DNA of 41,478 nt from Saprolegnia diclina VS20 (GCF_000281045.1 NW_008246188.1:37082-78559), one strand, 5' to 3'; shown: positions 28,321 to 40,229, numbered from the stretch's first letter. Translations and numbers: made by a program. The notes: generated from the letters alone by a model not told the origin.

Positions 28321-30599
28321 CTAGGTCGTCAGAAGGGTACGTGAGTAGCATGGGTGGCGCGCAGTCCAGTCGAGCGACTTGATCTATCGTTCGCGAGTAA
28401 ACGTGGTGCAATCGCAGGTAGCTACGATAGGAAGGAGAGAGTGGACAGGTCATCGAGAACGTAGGTGCTTGGATCCAACTGCGGGCGGAGATCGACCACC
28501 CATTTGTGCAACATGTGGTGTGCTGTAAGCCGTTGCTTGAAGCCCGAAGCACTAGGCTAACGGCAAGGATACCACACTGACCCGACGCGTTTGAAATATT
28601 GTCTGCGCCTGTCCAGCGTCCTGGGCGCATACAGGCGACAACGGCGCTGACCTTGCTGCAAATCAACAGTCGTGTCCGCCCCCGCGAGACCACAAACGAC
28701 ATCGTCCGATCGCGGTACCGACGACTGCATTATCCAAGGACGGGACTTAAATTGCGTGAAACCATGTGGTCTCAACTCGGTTTGTGGCGCCGTCCTCGTC
28801 ACTGACAACCAAGGGAATAACCTATTCCCTGGCTGAAAAAACGTAGTGAATTGCGAGTTCGTACCTCTTTGAAAATCACACGACCAAGGCGACCACTGGC
28901 TCGACGATGGATGGCGCAGCTGCGGAAGCTGGTCCACGATGCAAACGTCAACAAAGCCATGTCAACACGGCAAGCGCACGCGGACTCTCTGGCTACTTGT
29001 TATCGGGCCAGCACGATAAGACGACTAAGATTTACAAAGCCGCTTGAACAGCCTCGCCTTTTCGGATGCAAAGCAGCAACGACAACGCGTCGATCACAGA
29101 TATCACAAGCTACGTTCGGACGTATCCATTGCGCAAGAGACGGACGGCCAACGTGGCAATGCGGAATCGCCTTGGAGCATCCCCTTGGGCCTGAAGGTAT
29201 GCCGATGGACCGTATCTTGCGATGCGTTTGGGTGTGCGTTAGGCAGACGTGGGTGTCGTCTGGTCGAAGACTCTAGCGCTAGCGGCCATTCGCGCCAAGG
29301 AAACACTTTGCCATTCGAACAAGAACATCAAAGCGAGAAGAGTGCCGAGTGGGCAATGCAAGCCGATCCTTGAAGCTTGCCGTAGCGCTGGGTGCGAAAT
29401 GGTCTAGCGGATCTCTGCTGACAACTACAGTGTACCGCACGTAGCGTACGTAGCCAACAACTGCTGCAAAAGACCAACAAACAACACCTGCTGTGCGACT
29501 CTCTTGAGGAAACCAGCGCTGGACGAAAGGCAGTCGCGTAAATCAATCGCTGCTTTTCCCTCCTACGCTCTGCTTGCTGGCGCAGTGGGAGCATGTGTCG
29601 CCGTGGATGCGCCGCTTTGAGCTGCCGCGTTGTTGACGTCTCCGGCGGTCGCCGCGCCAACGGAAGCGACTCCGCATTCAATCTTGCTTGCAGGTTGCTC
29701 TTGTGTCTCTGAACGCAATCGAGCTGGCAACAAGGCGACTGACTACAAACACTACGCAGGCGTAGAGGCGGGTGCATGGAGACATTACCCGTCGTCCAAT
29801 GACGTGCCCACGAAAAGCCAAAAGTGCCAGTGACGTTAGTGAATAGGACTATTTGGTTCCTGTTTCTCGTGTCGAACGTCTAATATCTGATAGCACAAGA
29901 CGCCTTGACTTGTCTTCGGTTGTTGGCCTTGGATAGCACCAACATGGAGAGCAAGCTTGGTAGTCCAGCAATGGCTTTGCAGTCCCGTACTGTGGTGTGC
30001 GTGAGCTACAACTGGCGCCAACTCCACTGTGACTGTCCGCATATCGTAACTACTACGAGCGATAGCATAGCACGCGTCTGCGCTGTGCATAAGTCCCTGT
30101 GGTCTGGTTTGATTCGACGCGAGATATCTGGCGAATGCAACGGCCGTCACCGGTTGCCGGCTTCCTTTATGATCATAATCCATTCTCCGACCATAAGTTA
30201 GTCGTCCATCCGTGCCCTCTGGCCGATCTCATGCGCTTGCGTCTGATACAGTCTTTGGCTTGACCGCAACAACATTGTGTTCCGCACGCACCTTCCTGCA
30301 GCTTGCGATCAAGGCAGCTACCACTACGCGATTGCATGTTCGGCACTTGGCTCGTCGCGCCGTGGTGCAATCGCTTGCCGAGTCGCTCAATGCTCTCCGC
30401 ATGAACTCTTCGACCAAGCGCCCTCGGCTTGACGCACCGACCTCTCTCATTAGCGCATTAGGAAGCCCGCCATTTTCATGATTACATTTGGCATGTGAAT
30501 AACTCACATCAACAATAACACGTCTGCGTCGTTTGGTTTATATTTTTTGTCGCTTAAATATCAAGGATGTACGTCATCATCTAACCAAAATGATACGAG
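28321..30599. other. Gene-poor region upstream of SLC1 and downstream of the RING gene
   Basis: About 2.3 kb with only short, unbiased frames and no domain I recognise. It contains a small inverted repeat, AGGGAATA/TATTCCCT, near 28811-28830. Base composition is more even than in the genes. I see no gene here. Confidence 0.5.
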
Positions 30600-31207
30600 T
30601 TAGTCGAAGCTATTTCTTGTTGAGAAGGAGGAAGAAACGCGCCGTACCTGGGAGAGCAGAAAGCAGCACACAAACATAAATACAACCGACCAGCTCAGCG
30701 CGCACGACTCGGGCGTCTCGTCCTCGTCGTCGAGGCCCGCGGGCCCAAAGACCGCGTCCCACGGAAACGAAAGCGCCTGGAAGAAGACGACGCTGCCCCA
30801 GCTCACGCTGACGTCCGGCGTCGGCGACCGGCGGCCACTGCTTGTGCTGCGCACGACCGGTTTCGGGGCTGCGAGACGCGCGACGCGGCGCTCTTCGTGG
30901 TCGGCTTCGCGCGCCTCGACGAGCACGCGACCCATTGCATTGGAAGAAAAGAACGCTCGCACGGCCTGCTGAATCAGCGAGTTCTTGGGCTGGAGCGCAA
31001 CGTTGGCGAGGACCAGCGACTGGCGGCAGATGGGGCAGGGGCTGCCCACAAGCTCGAGCAAGCACTCGCTACACAGTAAAGTAAGACGCACAGCGTCGCG
31101 GACGCCGCGTACCGGTCAAAGCTGTGGCCGCAGTAGAGCGAGACGGGCGACGCGAAGGGCTCAAGACACACGGCGCACGTCACGTCCTCGGAGGCGAGAG
31201 CCATCAT
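30600..31207 (-). CDS. Membrane-anchored RING finger protein, probable E3 ubiquitin ligase
   Basis: Two exons (31207-31113 and 31068-30600, intron 44 nt) give 187 residues. The RING reads C11-x2-C14-x11-C26-x-H28-x2-D31-x2-C34-x8-C43-x2-C46, so the fifth ligand is Asp (SFDRECL) where C3HC4 RINGs have Cys. Asp can bind zinc in some RINGs (RBX1 at another position). The middle is charged and Ser-rich, and a single hydrophobic segment (157-172, WSVVFMFVCCFLL) near the C-terminus predicts tail anchoring, as in small ER E3 ligases. The last residues may be altered by a further short intron, since CAG|GTACGG occurs near 30648. Substrates are unknown. Confidence 0.8.
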
Positions 31208-31277
31208 GCTGCTGCAAGCGACCGACGAAGGTCCGTTTTGGTTATGAAATTGCCATAACGCAGCTCGCCGGCCTCTG

Positions 31278-31282
31278 ATTGG
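31278..31282 (-). promoter_or_regulatory. CCAAT box of the RING gene
   Basis: CCAAT on the minus strand, 71-75 bp upstream of the ATG at 31207, at a usual distance for NF-Y-type binding. Confidence 0.4.
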
Positions 31283-32420
31283 CTCCTCTGTTGGATATCG
31301 TCGCTATAAATTCTAGTATGCGGATACAAATCCCAAGATATGAATGATTACGACGGCGGCATTGTGACTGCGTCATCCGCGCCCAAAGGTACCCAAAGCA
31401 ACAACACGTCTCTGCGTCAGGTTGCCGACTCGTGGAGAAGAGCGCGTCGATGGACAGCCTGAAAGCAATGGCGCGCTGCCAGCACAGAGCGCTGCGACCG
31501 CGCGCATGAGAGTGGTAGGTGGGCGAGTAAACCGTCTTCTACTGTGCCGTCCCTGAGAAGATGTAGAAGAAGATGAAGAAGGGTGAGAAGACTCGGTGCA
31601 AAGTGAGCCGCACGAGCCTGTTGCCCCGCTTTGGTTGAACGCATGGCTCATGGCTTTGCAGAGAAGCGGCAAAGCGGTTCGAGGCTGCGGTTAGTACGGA
31701 CGCGACGGCCGAGCAAAAATGGTGGTCCACCGTGTACAGGATCGCAGTGTCTTGGTCGTGAGCTGCTCGAGCCAATCGAACCCACGGCAGGTGCTAGTAG
31801 GCAAAAGAGTGCGCCCTTCGTGGTGGTAGTTTAGGAGGAGTCAGTGCTAGACGATCGCAACGCGTGGTCGCATCGCTCGCTGTATACGTTCGGCTGCCAA
31901 GAAGCTGCCTTGAAGTGGAGCTGTCTACGAAACTACAATGTCGTGGTCTTCTCGAACCGTATCGCCGTGCAGTTGCTAGGCTCTATTGCTCAAGGTTGGT
32001 GCCCAATACAAGCAGATGCACCTCATGAATTACCCTTGCACGGACCACACCAGTCGCGCACTGCGATACTGAGTACACGAAGCGCGCCTCCAGTCAGTAG
32101 CGAAGGCTTCACAAGCCTCTTATCCCCACAACGTACAGCCTTCATCTTGTGCGAACGAAGGCTCAGTTGCTGCAGTGTACCGCTCGCGCCCGCAAGTTGC
32201 GTCAAAAGAGGGTATTCTCCTATATATCACCGACGCAATTGCACCCCATTTTGTCAAACTTGTCTTTTTGCGTCTAGATTTCGGTCCGAGGTTGAAGCTC
32301 AAGAACGCACCCGCTGATCACACAGCGTTCCACGTTTTGATTGGCATGTGGGTAGCCTCTCAGAAGCCCCCTCGGAACCAACGCCGCCGCTTGGCCGTCG
32401 AAATAAGATCGCACTCTCTG
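31283..32420. other. Intergenic region between RING and gamma-glutamyl hydrolase genes
   Basis: About 1.1 kb between divergent genes. Open frames (up to 157 codons at 31844-32317) show no domain and no codon bias. An ATTGG at about 32340-32344 lies about 80 bp upstream of the putative hydrolase transcription start. Confidence 0.5.
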
Positions 32421-32439
32421 GTTCATTTTGAGTTTGCGT
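32421..32439 (+). promoter_or_regulatory. INR-FPR-like element of gamma-glutamyl hydrolase
   Basis: GTTCATTTTGAGTTTGCGT has a good Initiator half (TTCATTTT) and a weaker FPR half. It lies 10 bp before the ATG at 32449, with a reversed CCAAT box about 80 bp upstream. Confidence 0.4.
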
Positions 32440-32448
32440 GCCTCCAAG

Positions 32449-33546
32449 ATGGTCGACGCCGCCACCGTCCCGATCCTGCCCAAGGCCAAGCCGACGTCGT
32501 CGCGTACGAGACGGCTCGTGGTCGCACTGGGCCTCGCCGTCGGCTGCTTGCTTGCCGTCGCCAGCACAACCACGACGCCTATTGCGCCGATTGAGCTCGC
32601 GCAGACAAGTCCTATCTTGACACCGAACCCAATCATTGGCGTCTTCTCGCACCCGACGACCAACCCGAGCGAGGGCGGGCCGTACGAGTACATTGCGGCG
32701 TCGTACATCAAGTGGATCGAGAGCGCTGGTGGACGCGCCGTGCGCATTCCGTTCACGGCGTCCGAGTCGGAGCTGACGCGTCTTCTCTCGAGTGTCAACG
32801 GCCTCCTCTTCCCCGGGGGCGATCCGTCGCCCAACGCGCAAGCAAAGTTCCTCCTCGAGTCTGCGATTGCTATCAACCGAAACGGCACGTACTTCCCAGT
32901 GTGGGGCACGTGCCTCGGGTTCGAGTGGCTCGTGCAACTGACGGCTGGCGACAATGGGATCCTCGACAAGGTGGACGCGCAAAACATTAGCTCGACCATA
33001 TCGTACACCCCAAGCGCGGCCTCGAGCCGGCTCTTTAGCTACAGCCGCTACTACGACGCGCTCACGACCTCGCCGCTCACAGCCAACTTTCACCACTACG
33101 GCATCACAAAAACGCACTTTGATGCGACACCAAGTCTCACGGCCTTCTTCAAGGTACTAATACCTCGGGATGAAGGACTTTGCGACAATAATATCGTGTA
33201 GGCGCTCGCCACGTCGCTCGATCGCCAAGGCGTGACGTACGTGAGTGCGATCGAAGCCATCGAGTTTCCCTTCTACGGTCTCCAGTTCCACCCGGAGAAG
33301 AACCCGTATGAGTTTGGCCGGCTGCCGTCCGGGGCGTTCTATGGCGACATTGACCACTCGTCCCCGTCGCTCCTCGCTGCCCAAGCGTTTGCGCACTTTT
33401 TCATTGGCGAGGCCAAGAAAAACGCGCATGCGTTCCCGTCGTTTGAGATTGAGTTTGAGAATATTTTGTACAACCACCCGCCGTCCGCGTCACACTACCC
33501 CGGTTTCGAGTCGGTCTACCTCTTCAAGCCCTTTGGCTACCCGTAA
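32449..33546 (+). CDS. GGH: Gamma-glutamyl hydrolase (folate hydrolase, peptidase C26)
   Basis: Two exons (32449-33153 and 33202-33546, intron 48 nt) encode 349 residues. The enzyme removes glutamates from folyl- and antifolyl-polyglutamates, normally in lysosome, vacuole or outside the cell. The core matches the family closely: IIGVFSHP, YIAASYIKWIESAGGRAV, NGLLFPGG, the nucleophile loop FPVWGTCLGFEWL (Cys155), PLTANFH, and YGLQFHPEKNPYE (His265). Residues 22-40 form a hydrophobic stretch (LVVALGLAVGCLLAVAS) that serves as signal peptide or anchor, fitting entry to the secretory path. Length is close to the usual ~320 plus this N-terminus. Neighbours give no folate context. Confidence 0.93.
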
Positions 33547-33833
33547 AAACGCTATTCGATGCAATAATACTACGTGGAAATTGTGTTTTTGTCCACAGAA
33601 ACGAGCGGAAATCGAAGCGACAAGTAAAGAGCGGAACATTTTGCGATGGAAAAACACTCCAGTCCAAAACTAAGCCCTTGACGGCGGCTAAATCTGGCAT
33701 GCCAAGCACGGGATAGCCAAGACGCCAAGAATCATGGCCAGGCCCTAGGCCTGCATCAATGCTCTCAGGATGGAGCATACTGAAATCTCCTCAATAGGAC
33801 GTATGTGGGATCCAAAGAGCTTTGTTATAGAGC

Positions 33834-34626
33834 TTACGCCTCGGCCACGACCTCTTGGATGGGCTGCCGCGCAAATTTAAGAATCGAGAGGCGTTCGTTG
33901 AACGCTTGGCGCGACCGCACGACCTACAACGTCCATGAGGGTGCAGGTTAGCGTGGGGATCTCTACGGTCGTGGAAAAGCCGTTGGCTGCCATGATCCGC
34001 GCAATGTCTTTTGGTCGGTTCTCGGCCACAATGACCATGTAAAAGACGCCGACGGGGGACAGGAGGTGCTAGTACAATCGATTGTTTGGCCTTGTGCGAA
34101 TGCCAATGATACCTGGACGAGGGGCAGAAGCCGGTCAATGACTTCGCGCCCGTGCAAGCCGCCGGCCCACGCTGCCTCAATGCCCCTACCCAGCGTCTTT
34201 ATAAAACCATTCAAAGCGAGTGGTGCAGTACGTGGAGCCGACTTCTTCGGACGGCGTCGGGACATACGGCGGGTTGAAGAGGAGCACATCGACTTGGTGG
34301 CGCAGCTGCAGTTGCGTAAGGAGGTCCATGCGCACAATCTCAATGTTGTGGATGGCATTGAGGCGCGCGGTTGCCTTTGTACATGCGGTCGCTTCGTCGT
34401 TGATGTCGACCGCCAAGAGCAGCGCGGGCTGGTCGATCGACGCAAGCTGCTGCATCGTGTAGACACCCACGACGCCCGAGCCCGGGCCGAGCTCCAGCAC
34501 GAGCGAAGGACGTAGGTCGGCGAGGAAAGGCGTCTCGTCTTGGATCGCGTCAAGGAAAAGGTATGTGTCTTCGGCCGGCTCGTACACGTCGCCAAGGACG
34601 TCGGGCGTAGCTGGCACCGCTGCCAT
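33834..34626 (-). CDS. N6AMT1: HEMK2/N6AMT1-type class I methyltransferase
   Basis: Four exons (34626-34232, 34185-34113, 34068-33967, 33923-33834) with introns of 43-46 nt give 219 residues, near the human 214. This SAM-dependent enzyme methylates the GGQ glutamine of release factor eRF1 (and reported protein lysines) with the TRMT112 partner. Visible motifs are the N-terminal VYEPAEDTYLFLDA, SAM-binding LVLELGPGSGVVG, acidic loop AVDIND, catalytic NPPYVPT, then EEVGSTGIEAAWAGGLHGRE and the C-terminal LSILKF. Exon joins were chosen because they restore these family sequences in frame. It is divergent from the OCRL-like gene; an ATTGG lies close to the start. Confidence 0.93.
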
Positions 34627-34648
34627 GGTGTTGCTTGCAATTCATTGG

Positions 34649-35545
34649 CCCCGCCAAAATGCACTTTCTATCGCGCTTCAATGGCATGGTTTCCTCTTGG
34701 GTTTACTATTGATAGAGCATCTCTAGTATTTGTAAATGTAAAATATGCGAAAACATCTCTCACTAGCGTCGTGTGATTGGATTGGCGGATTGGAAACAGT
34801 GGATTGGACAGGCGCATACACTGTTTGAGAGCGATTGAAGCATTGCCGTCGCCGTTGGCGCGTTGGCACGGCCTACGAAGCTTGGCTACCTTTGCTCGGC
34901 TGCGAGAAGATCAATATGGTCGATACCAGACCACCGGTCCGCACGAGCAGACATGACTGTACGTAGCGATAGACAAGATTAGGTGGAGCGATTACTTGTG
35001 AGTCCAGCGCCCCGAACGCGCCGACCAGCCCTGCGATGCTGGCGACACGATCACGGCTTGAGCTCAGTCATGACTGGAGCTCGATAGCATAGTTCGCATA
35101 CGTACTGGGGCGATAACCCAAGGCTACGTTTACACTCGTCGCACCCCAACCTGTCGAGGTATCGTAGCGATCGAGCCATGACCAATCAACTCGCCTGGCC
35201 TCAAGCGAAGATACCAATAGCATGCATCTGCCTCCGAGCTTCGTCGGAGGCCATCTCATGACCACTGGACTTGACCCTGATCCTTGGCCAGGGTCGATGA
35301 ACCACGACTCGCATCCAGCGCCATTTCCGCTCGCGTTCAACAACTTGATTTCGTATTTTTGGGTGATTCGCACAAGACAATTTGCGATTCCAAGGGAAGC
35401 CGTCTTTGGTTCTCACTGCTTATCTACTTTTTCACTTTTTGCTTGGGAGATGCGGCCGGCGATATCTTTGTTTTCCGGATATGACTCTCGTATCCGGAAT
35501 ACATCCAAAACGGTTTTCACGCAGTCGGTGACTGCGTTGACGAAG
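34649..35545. other. Divergent intergenic region HEMK2/OCRL-like
   Basis: About 0.9 kb. It holds four ATTGG motifs between 34776 and 34807, a 9-bp inverted repeat TTCCGGATA/TATCCGGAA at 35473-35481 and 35491-35499, and T-rich CACTTTTTGC near 35429 that could be an initiator for the OCRL-like gene. The open frame upstream of 35546 lacks codon bias and is not taken as coding. Confidence 0.5.
34776..34807. promoter_or_regulatory. Cluster of four CCAAT boxes
   Basis: ATTGG occurs at 34776, 34781, 34789 and 34803, all in the same orientation, within 32 nt. It lies 150-180 bp upstream of the HEMK2 start, on that gene's strand as CCAAT. NF-Y-type control is inferred. Confidence 0.5.
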
Positions 35546-38137
35546 ATGAGCTTCTCGGGTCGGTCGTCGGGCAGCGGGAGCAGCGACATGCAGCAGCAGA
35601 CGAACGGGCGCTGCTACATCCCGACGGTCCAGTCCATGCTCCGCGACGACTGGATCCACCAGCGCATGCGCCAGCGGGCCTCCGAGTACATGGAGGAGAA
35701 GGAGATCGCGCTCTGGGCGGGCACCTTCAACGTCAACGCCAAGAAGCCCGTCTCGGTCGCCGAGGCCATGAAGCTCTTGCCATGGCTCCAGCCGACGCGC
35801 AGTCTCCCGGACGTCGTCGCCGTCGGGTTTCAGGAAATCGTTGATCTCAACGCGGTCAACGTCGTTGTCAACAACATGACGGCGACGCGCAGCCAGCAGT
35901 GGGAAGAGTCGCTCTCGGCCGCGCTCAATGGCCACATGTCCAACGACAATTACGACGTCGTGCTGCACAAGCACCTCGTGGGCATCCTCCTCATCGTCTT
36001 TGTCAAGCGCGAGCACGTGCCATTTGTCTCGGACGTCATGGGCGCAACCGCCGGCGTGGGCATCATGGGCGTCATGGTACCTCTTCCGCCTTTTCACGCC
36101 GTACCTCATGGCGCGTGTAGGGCAACAAGGGCGGCGTCGCCGTGCGCCTTCGGCTCTACGACAGCACGCTCTGCTTTGTCTGCTCGCATCTCGCAGCCCA
36201 CACGCACAACGTGTCTGGGCGCAACGCCGACTTTGCCAACATTCTGCACAAAATCGAGTTTCGCGACGCCGACGACGGGTACGCTTCTTGTCCAAGCAGC
36301 GCCTCATCAACGTCATCTATAGCCTCCAAGAGCTCTTGCCGTCGCCGACAGCGGGCCACCACGTCGGGCTTGGCATTGCCAACCACGATTTCATTTTTTG
36401 GATCGGCGATCTCAACTACCGGCTCGTCGAAGACAGCAGCTTGACGATCGAAGACTGCTTTCTTCACGTTGAGAAGCGCAACTTGGAGTACCTCCTCGCC
36501 CGAGAGCAGGTATGTGCCTGGGTCCGACGACGCAGCGGACGCGTCACATGCCATTAGCTCTTGCTCGAGGTCGCCAAGGGCAACGTCTTCCAAGGCTTCC
36601 AAGAAGGCGCCATCACGTTCCCGCCCACGTACAAGTTTCAAGCCGGCACGTCGTTCTACGACCGTCGGCCCGACAAGAAAGTGCGCGCACCGGCGTGGTC
36701 CGTTCGCCGAAGATGCTTGCGTTCGTCACACACAGCTAGGTGCGACCGCGTGCTCTGGAAGGCCAAGGACCCGTCGGCCGTGCGGCAGTTGTACTATGGC
36801 ACAGTCATGGAGATCGACATCTCGGACCACAAGCCCGTCGCCGCCACCTTCCAAGCCAAGGTCATTCTTTCTCTGCCCGAGTCCACATCGGTCGCTAAGC
36901 AAAGAGAATGAGTAGATCCAGCATGAAGTCGAGGCCAAGAAGGAGGTCGTCCAGCGCGAAGTGAGCCGCGACTTTGACAAGTGGGAGTCCAACAACAAAC
37001 CCAAGGTACGGACGATCGTCTTGGCCTCGCTATCAACGCGTATAGATCCTCGTCTCGGACGGCGGGCTCATGGAGTTCGAGCATGTGACGTACCTCGTGC
37101 CGCAGACCAAGTCGTTTACGCTCGAAAACGTCGGCGTGGTGCCCGCACACTTCAAATTCACCCCCAAGCTCCACGAACCCGCAATCTCCAAGGTACGACC
37201 ATCCTGATACCTACATCTCAAGTCGAAACGTAGAGCTGGCTGAGCGTCTCGCCCGCGTACGGCGTCCTCGCCCCCAAGGAGCGCGTCCAGCTGCAGTTTA
37301 CGGTGCTTGTGTCGCATCACACGGTGCATCTCCTCTCGAGCGGCCAAGACACGCTCGACGACACCCTCGTCTTGCGCGTCGCCAACGGTGCCGACCACTT
37401 CCTCGTCGTCTCGGGCTCGTTCTTACCGTACCCTTCTTCGTCTTTGGCCTTTCCGTGTCTCACCCAGTGCCTAGTACCTGCTTTGGCGCAACGTTGGAGC
37501 AGCTTGTCGTACGCCTGGAGCCCGTGCGCAAGCAGGTTGCGATCAAGCGCGACGTGACGAGCGTCCAAAAGATCCCGAAAGAGCTCTGGCGCATGGTCGA
37601 CGACCTCTTCACCCACGGCCTGCGCACGCCCGAGTTGTTTTTGGCCAACCCGCTCAAAGACGCCGAGACCACGGGCATTCGCGATGCTCTGGACGCTGGT
37701 ACCGCGTTCCACCCGCACCGGTGCGTCCGCCTATGGTCGATCGTGAGCGCTCACATTTTGGGGGCTAGTCCGCAGGCCATGGCCGGTGTCTTGCTGCATT
37801 GGCTCCAAACCCTCCGGGAGAGCGTCCTGCCCGAGCAAGTGCTCAACCTCGAGAGCCCGCGGTCCATTGTGGATGCGCTGACGCCGATCCACTACAACAC
37901 GTTCATCTACCTGCTCTCGTTCTTACGGGAGCTCCTCAAGTTTGGGAGCGAGAACCACCTGCATGCCTCCACTCTCGGTACGCTTGGCGTGCCGATGATA
38001 CTGTAGCGACGACACTGTACGTAGCGCCGGTCTTTGCCCGCTGCTTTCTCGGGTACGCGCTCGACCGACCGTCGACGCCCAAGGTCGACAACCTCGAGCG
38101 GTTGCTCGTCCAGTACTTGACCCAAGGCACCTTGTAA
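35546..38137 (+). CDS. OCRL/INPP5B-like inositol polyphosphate 5-phosphatase (5-ptase, ASH, RhoGAP)
   Basis: Eleven exons (35546-36076, 36121-36278, 36323-36509, 36558-36697, 36740-36860, 36916-37005, 37046-37192, 37234-37427, 37475-37720, 37769-37977, 38025-38137) encode 711 residues; introns are 40-55 nt. The enzyme removes the 5-phosphate of PI(4,5)P2 or PI(3,4,5)P3 on plasma membrane and endosomes. The phosphatase domain starts near IALWAGTFNVN (53) and carries GNKGG, WIGDLNYR (256-263), PAWCDRVLW (337-345) and DISDHKPV. An ASH-like beta domain (about 410-525) and a RhoGAP-like domain (about 540-711) follow. The RhoGAP lacks a visible arginine finger at HGLRTPELF, as in OCRL, so it is probably a binding module. 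No PH domain is seen. The gene is convergent with Nramp. Confidence 0.92.
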
Positions 38138-38170
38138 TCTGCATTTGTACGACACTCAACTTTTCTGATC

Positions 38171-40027
38171 TCACGCCGCGTCGTCGTCGTCGTCGGCATC
38201 GAGAAGCGACTCGAGGATCGCGTCGGGCGCCTCGACACTTGCCGCCCGCCACGCGCAGAGCGGCGCAATGAGGCCAATGTACAGCAGAACGATCCCATAT
38301 GCAACCACCGCGCCCGTCGTCGCATACGTTCTACGCAGACAGGCTCGCGCATGCACTGTGGACGTGCGCTGTGTACCTCGCCGACGTCCAGAGCATCGCG
38401 GCCATCGCAGACCCGACGTCGTACAAGTTGAGGATGCAGAGCACAGCGGCGAGCACGATGGCCGCCGTACGCGTGCGCGCGCCGTTGACAAAGTGTTTGC
38501 CCATGATGCGGCGGGAACTCGTGAGCGTCACGAGCGGCAAGAGCGAAAGCGGCAAGGCGAGGCTCTGCACGACGTGCAGCCACGTATGGTCCAGCTCGCC
38601 CTTGTCGAGCGCCGACACGGCGAGCATCACCTACGCACCATGATCCTCAAACGAGATGCACATTGCAGAATGGCGCACCGCCGGAAGGAGCGCCAGTACG
38701 CGTGTGAGTGCAATGCGCTTCCACGCCGGCAAGCGCAGCGGCACGAAGCCTTCCATGACAAACTGGCCGGCGTACGTGGCCGTCATCGTGCTTGCTTGTC
38801 CTGCTGCAAGGAGAGCGATGGCCCACGCATGGGCGGCCGGGCCGCCCAAGGTGTCCCGCAGGGCGCTGCCCGCATCAACGAGCCCCAACGGTTGGCAGTA
38901 GCCGTACATCTGCAGACGTAGTCGTTGCTCATGGCACCAAGACGATGGATATAACGTACTTGGGTGTGCCCCATGGCGCAGCGCGGGCAGTCGTCGCTCA
39001 CCGTGTGGTTGAGCACGAGGCATGGCGCGAGCGAGTAGTAGTTGTACACGGGTGAGCCCGAGAAGAGGGCCGTGGCGGGCGGGAGACAGGCCGATTGATC
39101 CTACGAACGAGCGTGCAAACGCAGTGACGAGGCAACGCTGCTACCGGCAAGACCGAGCACGGGGCGGCGTAGAAGGCGTCGGCAAAGAGCCCGAGCACCG
39201 CCACGTTGATGACCAAGATGGTGCAGAGCGCGATGCCGACCTCGACCGACGCGTACAAGGTCGCAGCGCGCACGGCGGAGCGCTGCTGGCGGTTGAGCGG
39301 TCGGAGGGCGACGAGCGCCGAGTGCAGAAAGAGGTTGTGTGGCACGACGGCCGGGCTTAGCGTGTTCATGGCCTGGCGCGCGTTGACGTCGGTGATGAGC
39401 GGTACGACGCTGCCAATAGCGTCGGCCCAGTCGACTTTGACCAGGCCAAAGTCGACCACAAAGCACAGGCCCATGGCCAGAAGCAGCACTAGCCATGTGC
39501 ATTGAGTTCTCATGCGAGACGAACGTCGAGAGCGCACCCGTGAAGAAGGCCTCGACGTAGCGGACGCCTAGCACGTGCAGCGAGAGGAAGGCAAAGGTCG
39601 CACAGCCAATGACGAGGCAGCCGCTCCAGAGAGGGATGCCCGTGAGTACATACAATGCAAGCGCCGATCTATAGGGCTACGAAAAACGACGTGGGATGAT
39701 GCCAAGGTCGTACCCGAGGATCTCATGCACGTCGCTACCAATGATCGCCGCCTCCGCCACAAGCCAGAGCACGAGCGAAACTGGTCGTGGGTACTCGGCG
39801 CTGCAGTGCTCCGAGAGGCTGCGGCCCGTGACCGCGCCGAGGCGGGCGGCGAGCACTTGGAAGAAGAAGCCGACGCCGAGGCTCAGCATGAGCACGCCGA
39901 GCACGTCAAAGTTGGTGTACGCGCCGGCCTGCAGCCGCACCTCGAGGCTCGATGGGCCAATGTAGGCCATGCTCACGAGCCAACCGGGCCCCACGTAGCT
40001 CATGAACTTGGTCCACGAGAAGCGCAT
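38171..40027 (-). CDS. Nramp (SLC11)-family transporter lacking the DPGN metal site
   Basis: Seven exons (40027-39714, 39668-39538, 39488-39145, 39100-38960, 38909-38679, 38630-38377, 38330-38171) encode 524 residues; introns are 44-50 nt. The end of exon 3 may instead be 39154, removing three codons. Family features are clear: [24 protein letters not shown] in helix 1, [28 protein letters not shown] in helix 6, FADAFY, and [23 protein letters not shown]. Proton-coupled Mn2+/Fe2+ transporters have DPGN in helix 1 and M/A-P-H in helix 6; here they are GPSS (24-27) and V197-P-H. The metal-binding Asp and Asn are both lost, so classical manganese or iron transport is doubtful. A different cation or a sensor role, as in EIN2, is possible. 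Confidence 0.9.
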
Positions 40028-40229
40028 GATGCTTGCCGAGCAAAAATCTTTTCTGCCACCTCCAAGATTGGATATCGGGTATCAAGTGTCGCAGGTTTCG
40101 ACGCCATGGCGATCAGCTCTCACCTTAGACCGACTAGATACAAGTTGTCTGTAAAATACAAGTTGTCTACGACTAGATAGACTCTATTAGCAAAACAGTA
40201 TATCAACGTACTAGCGAAAACTCTGATAT

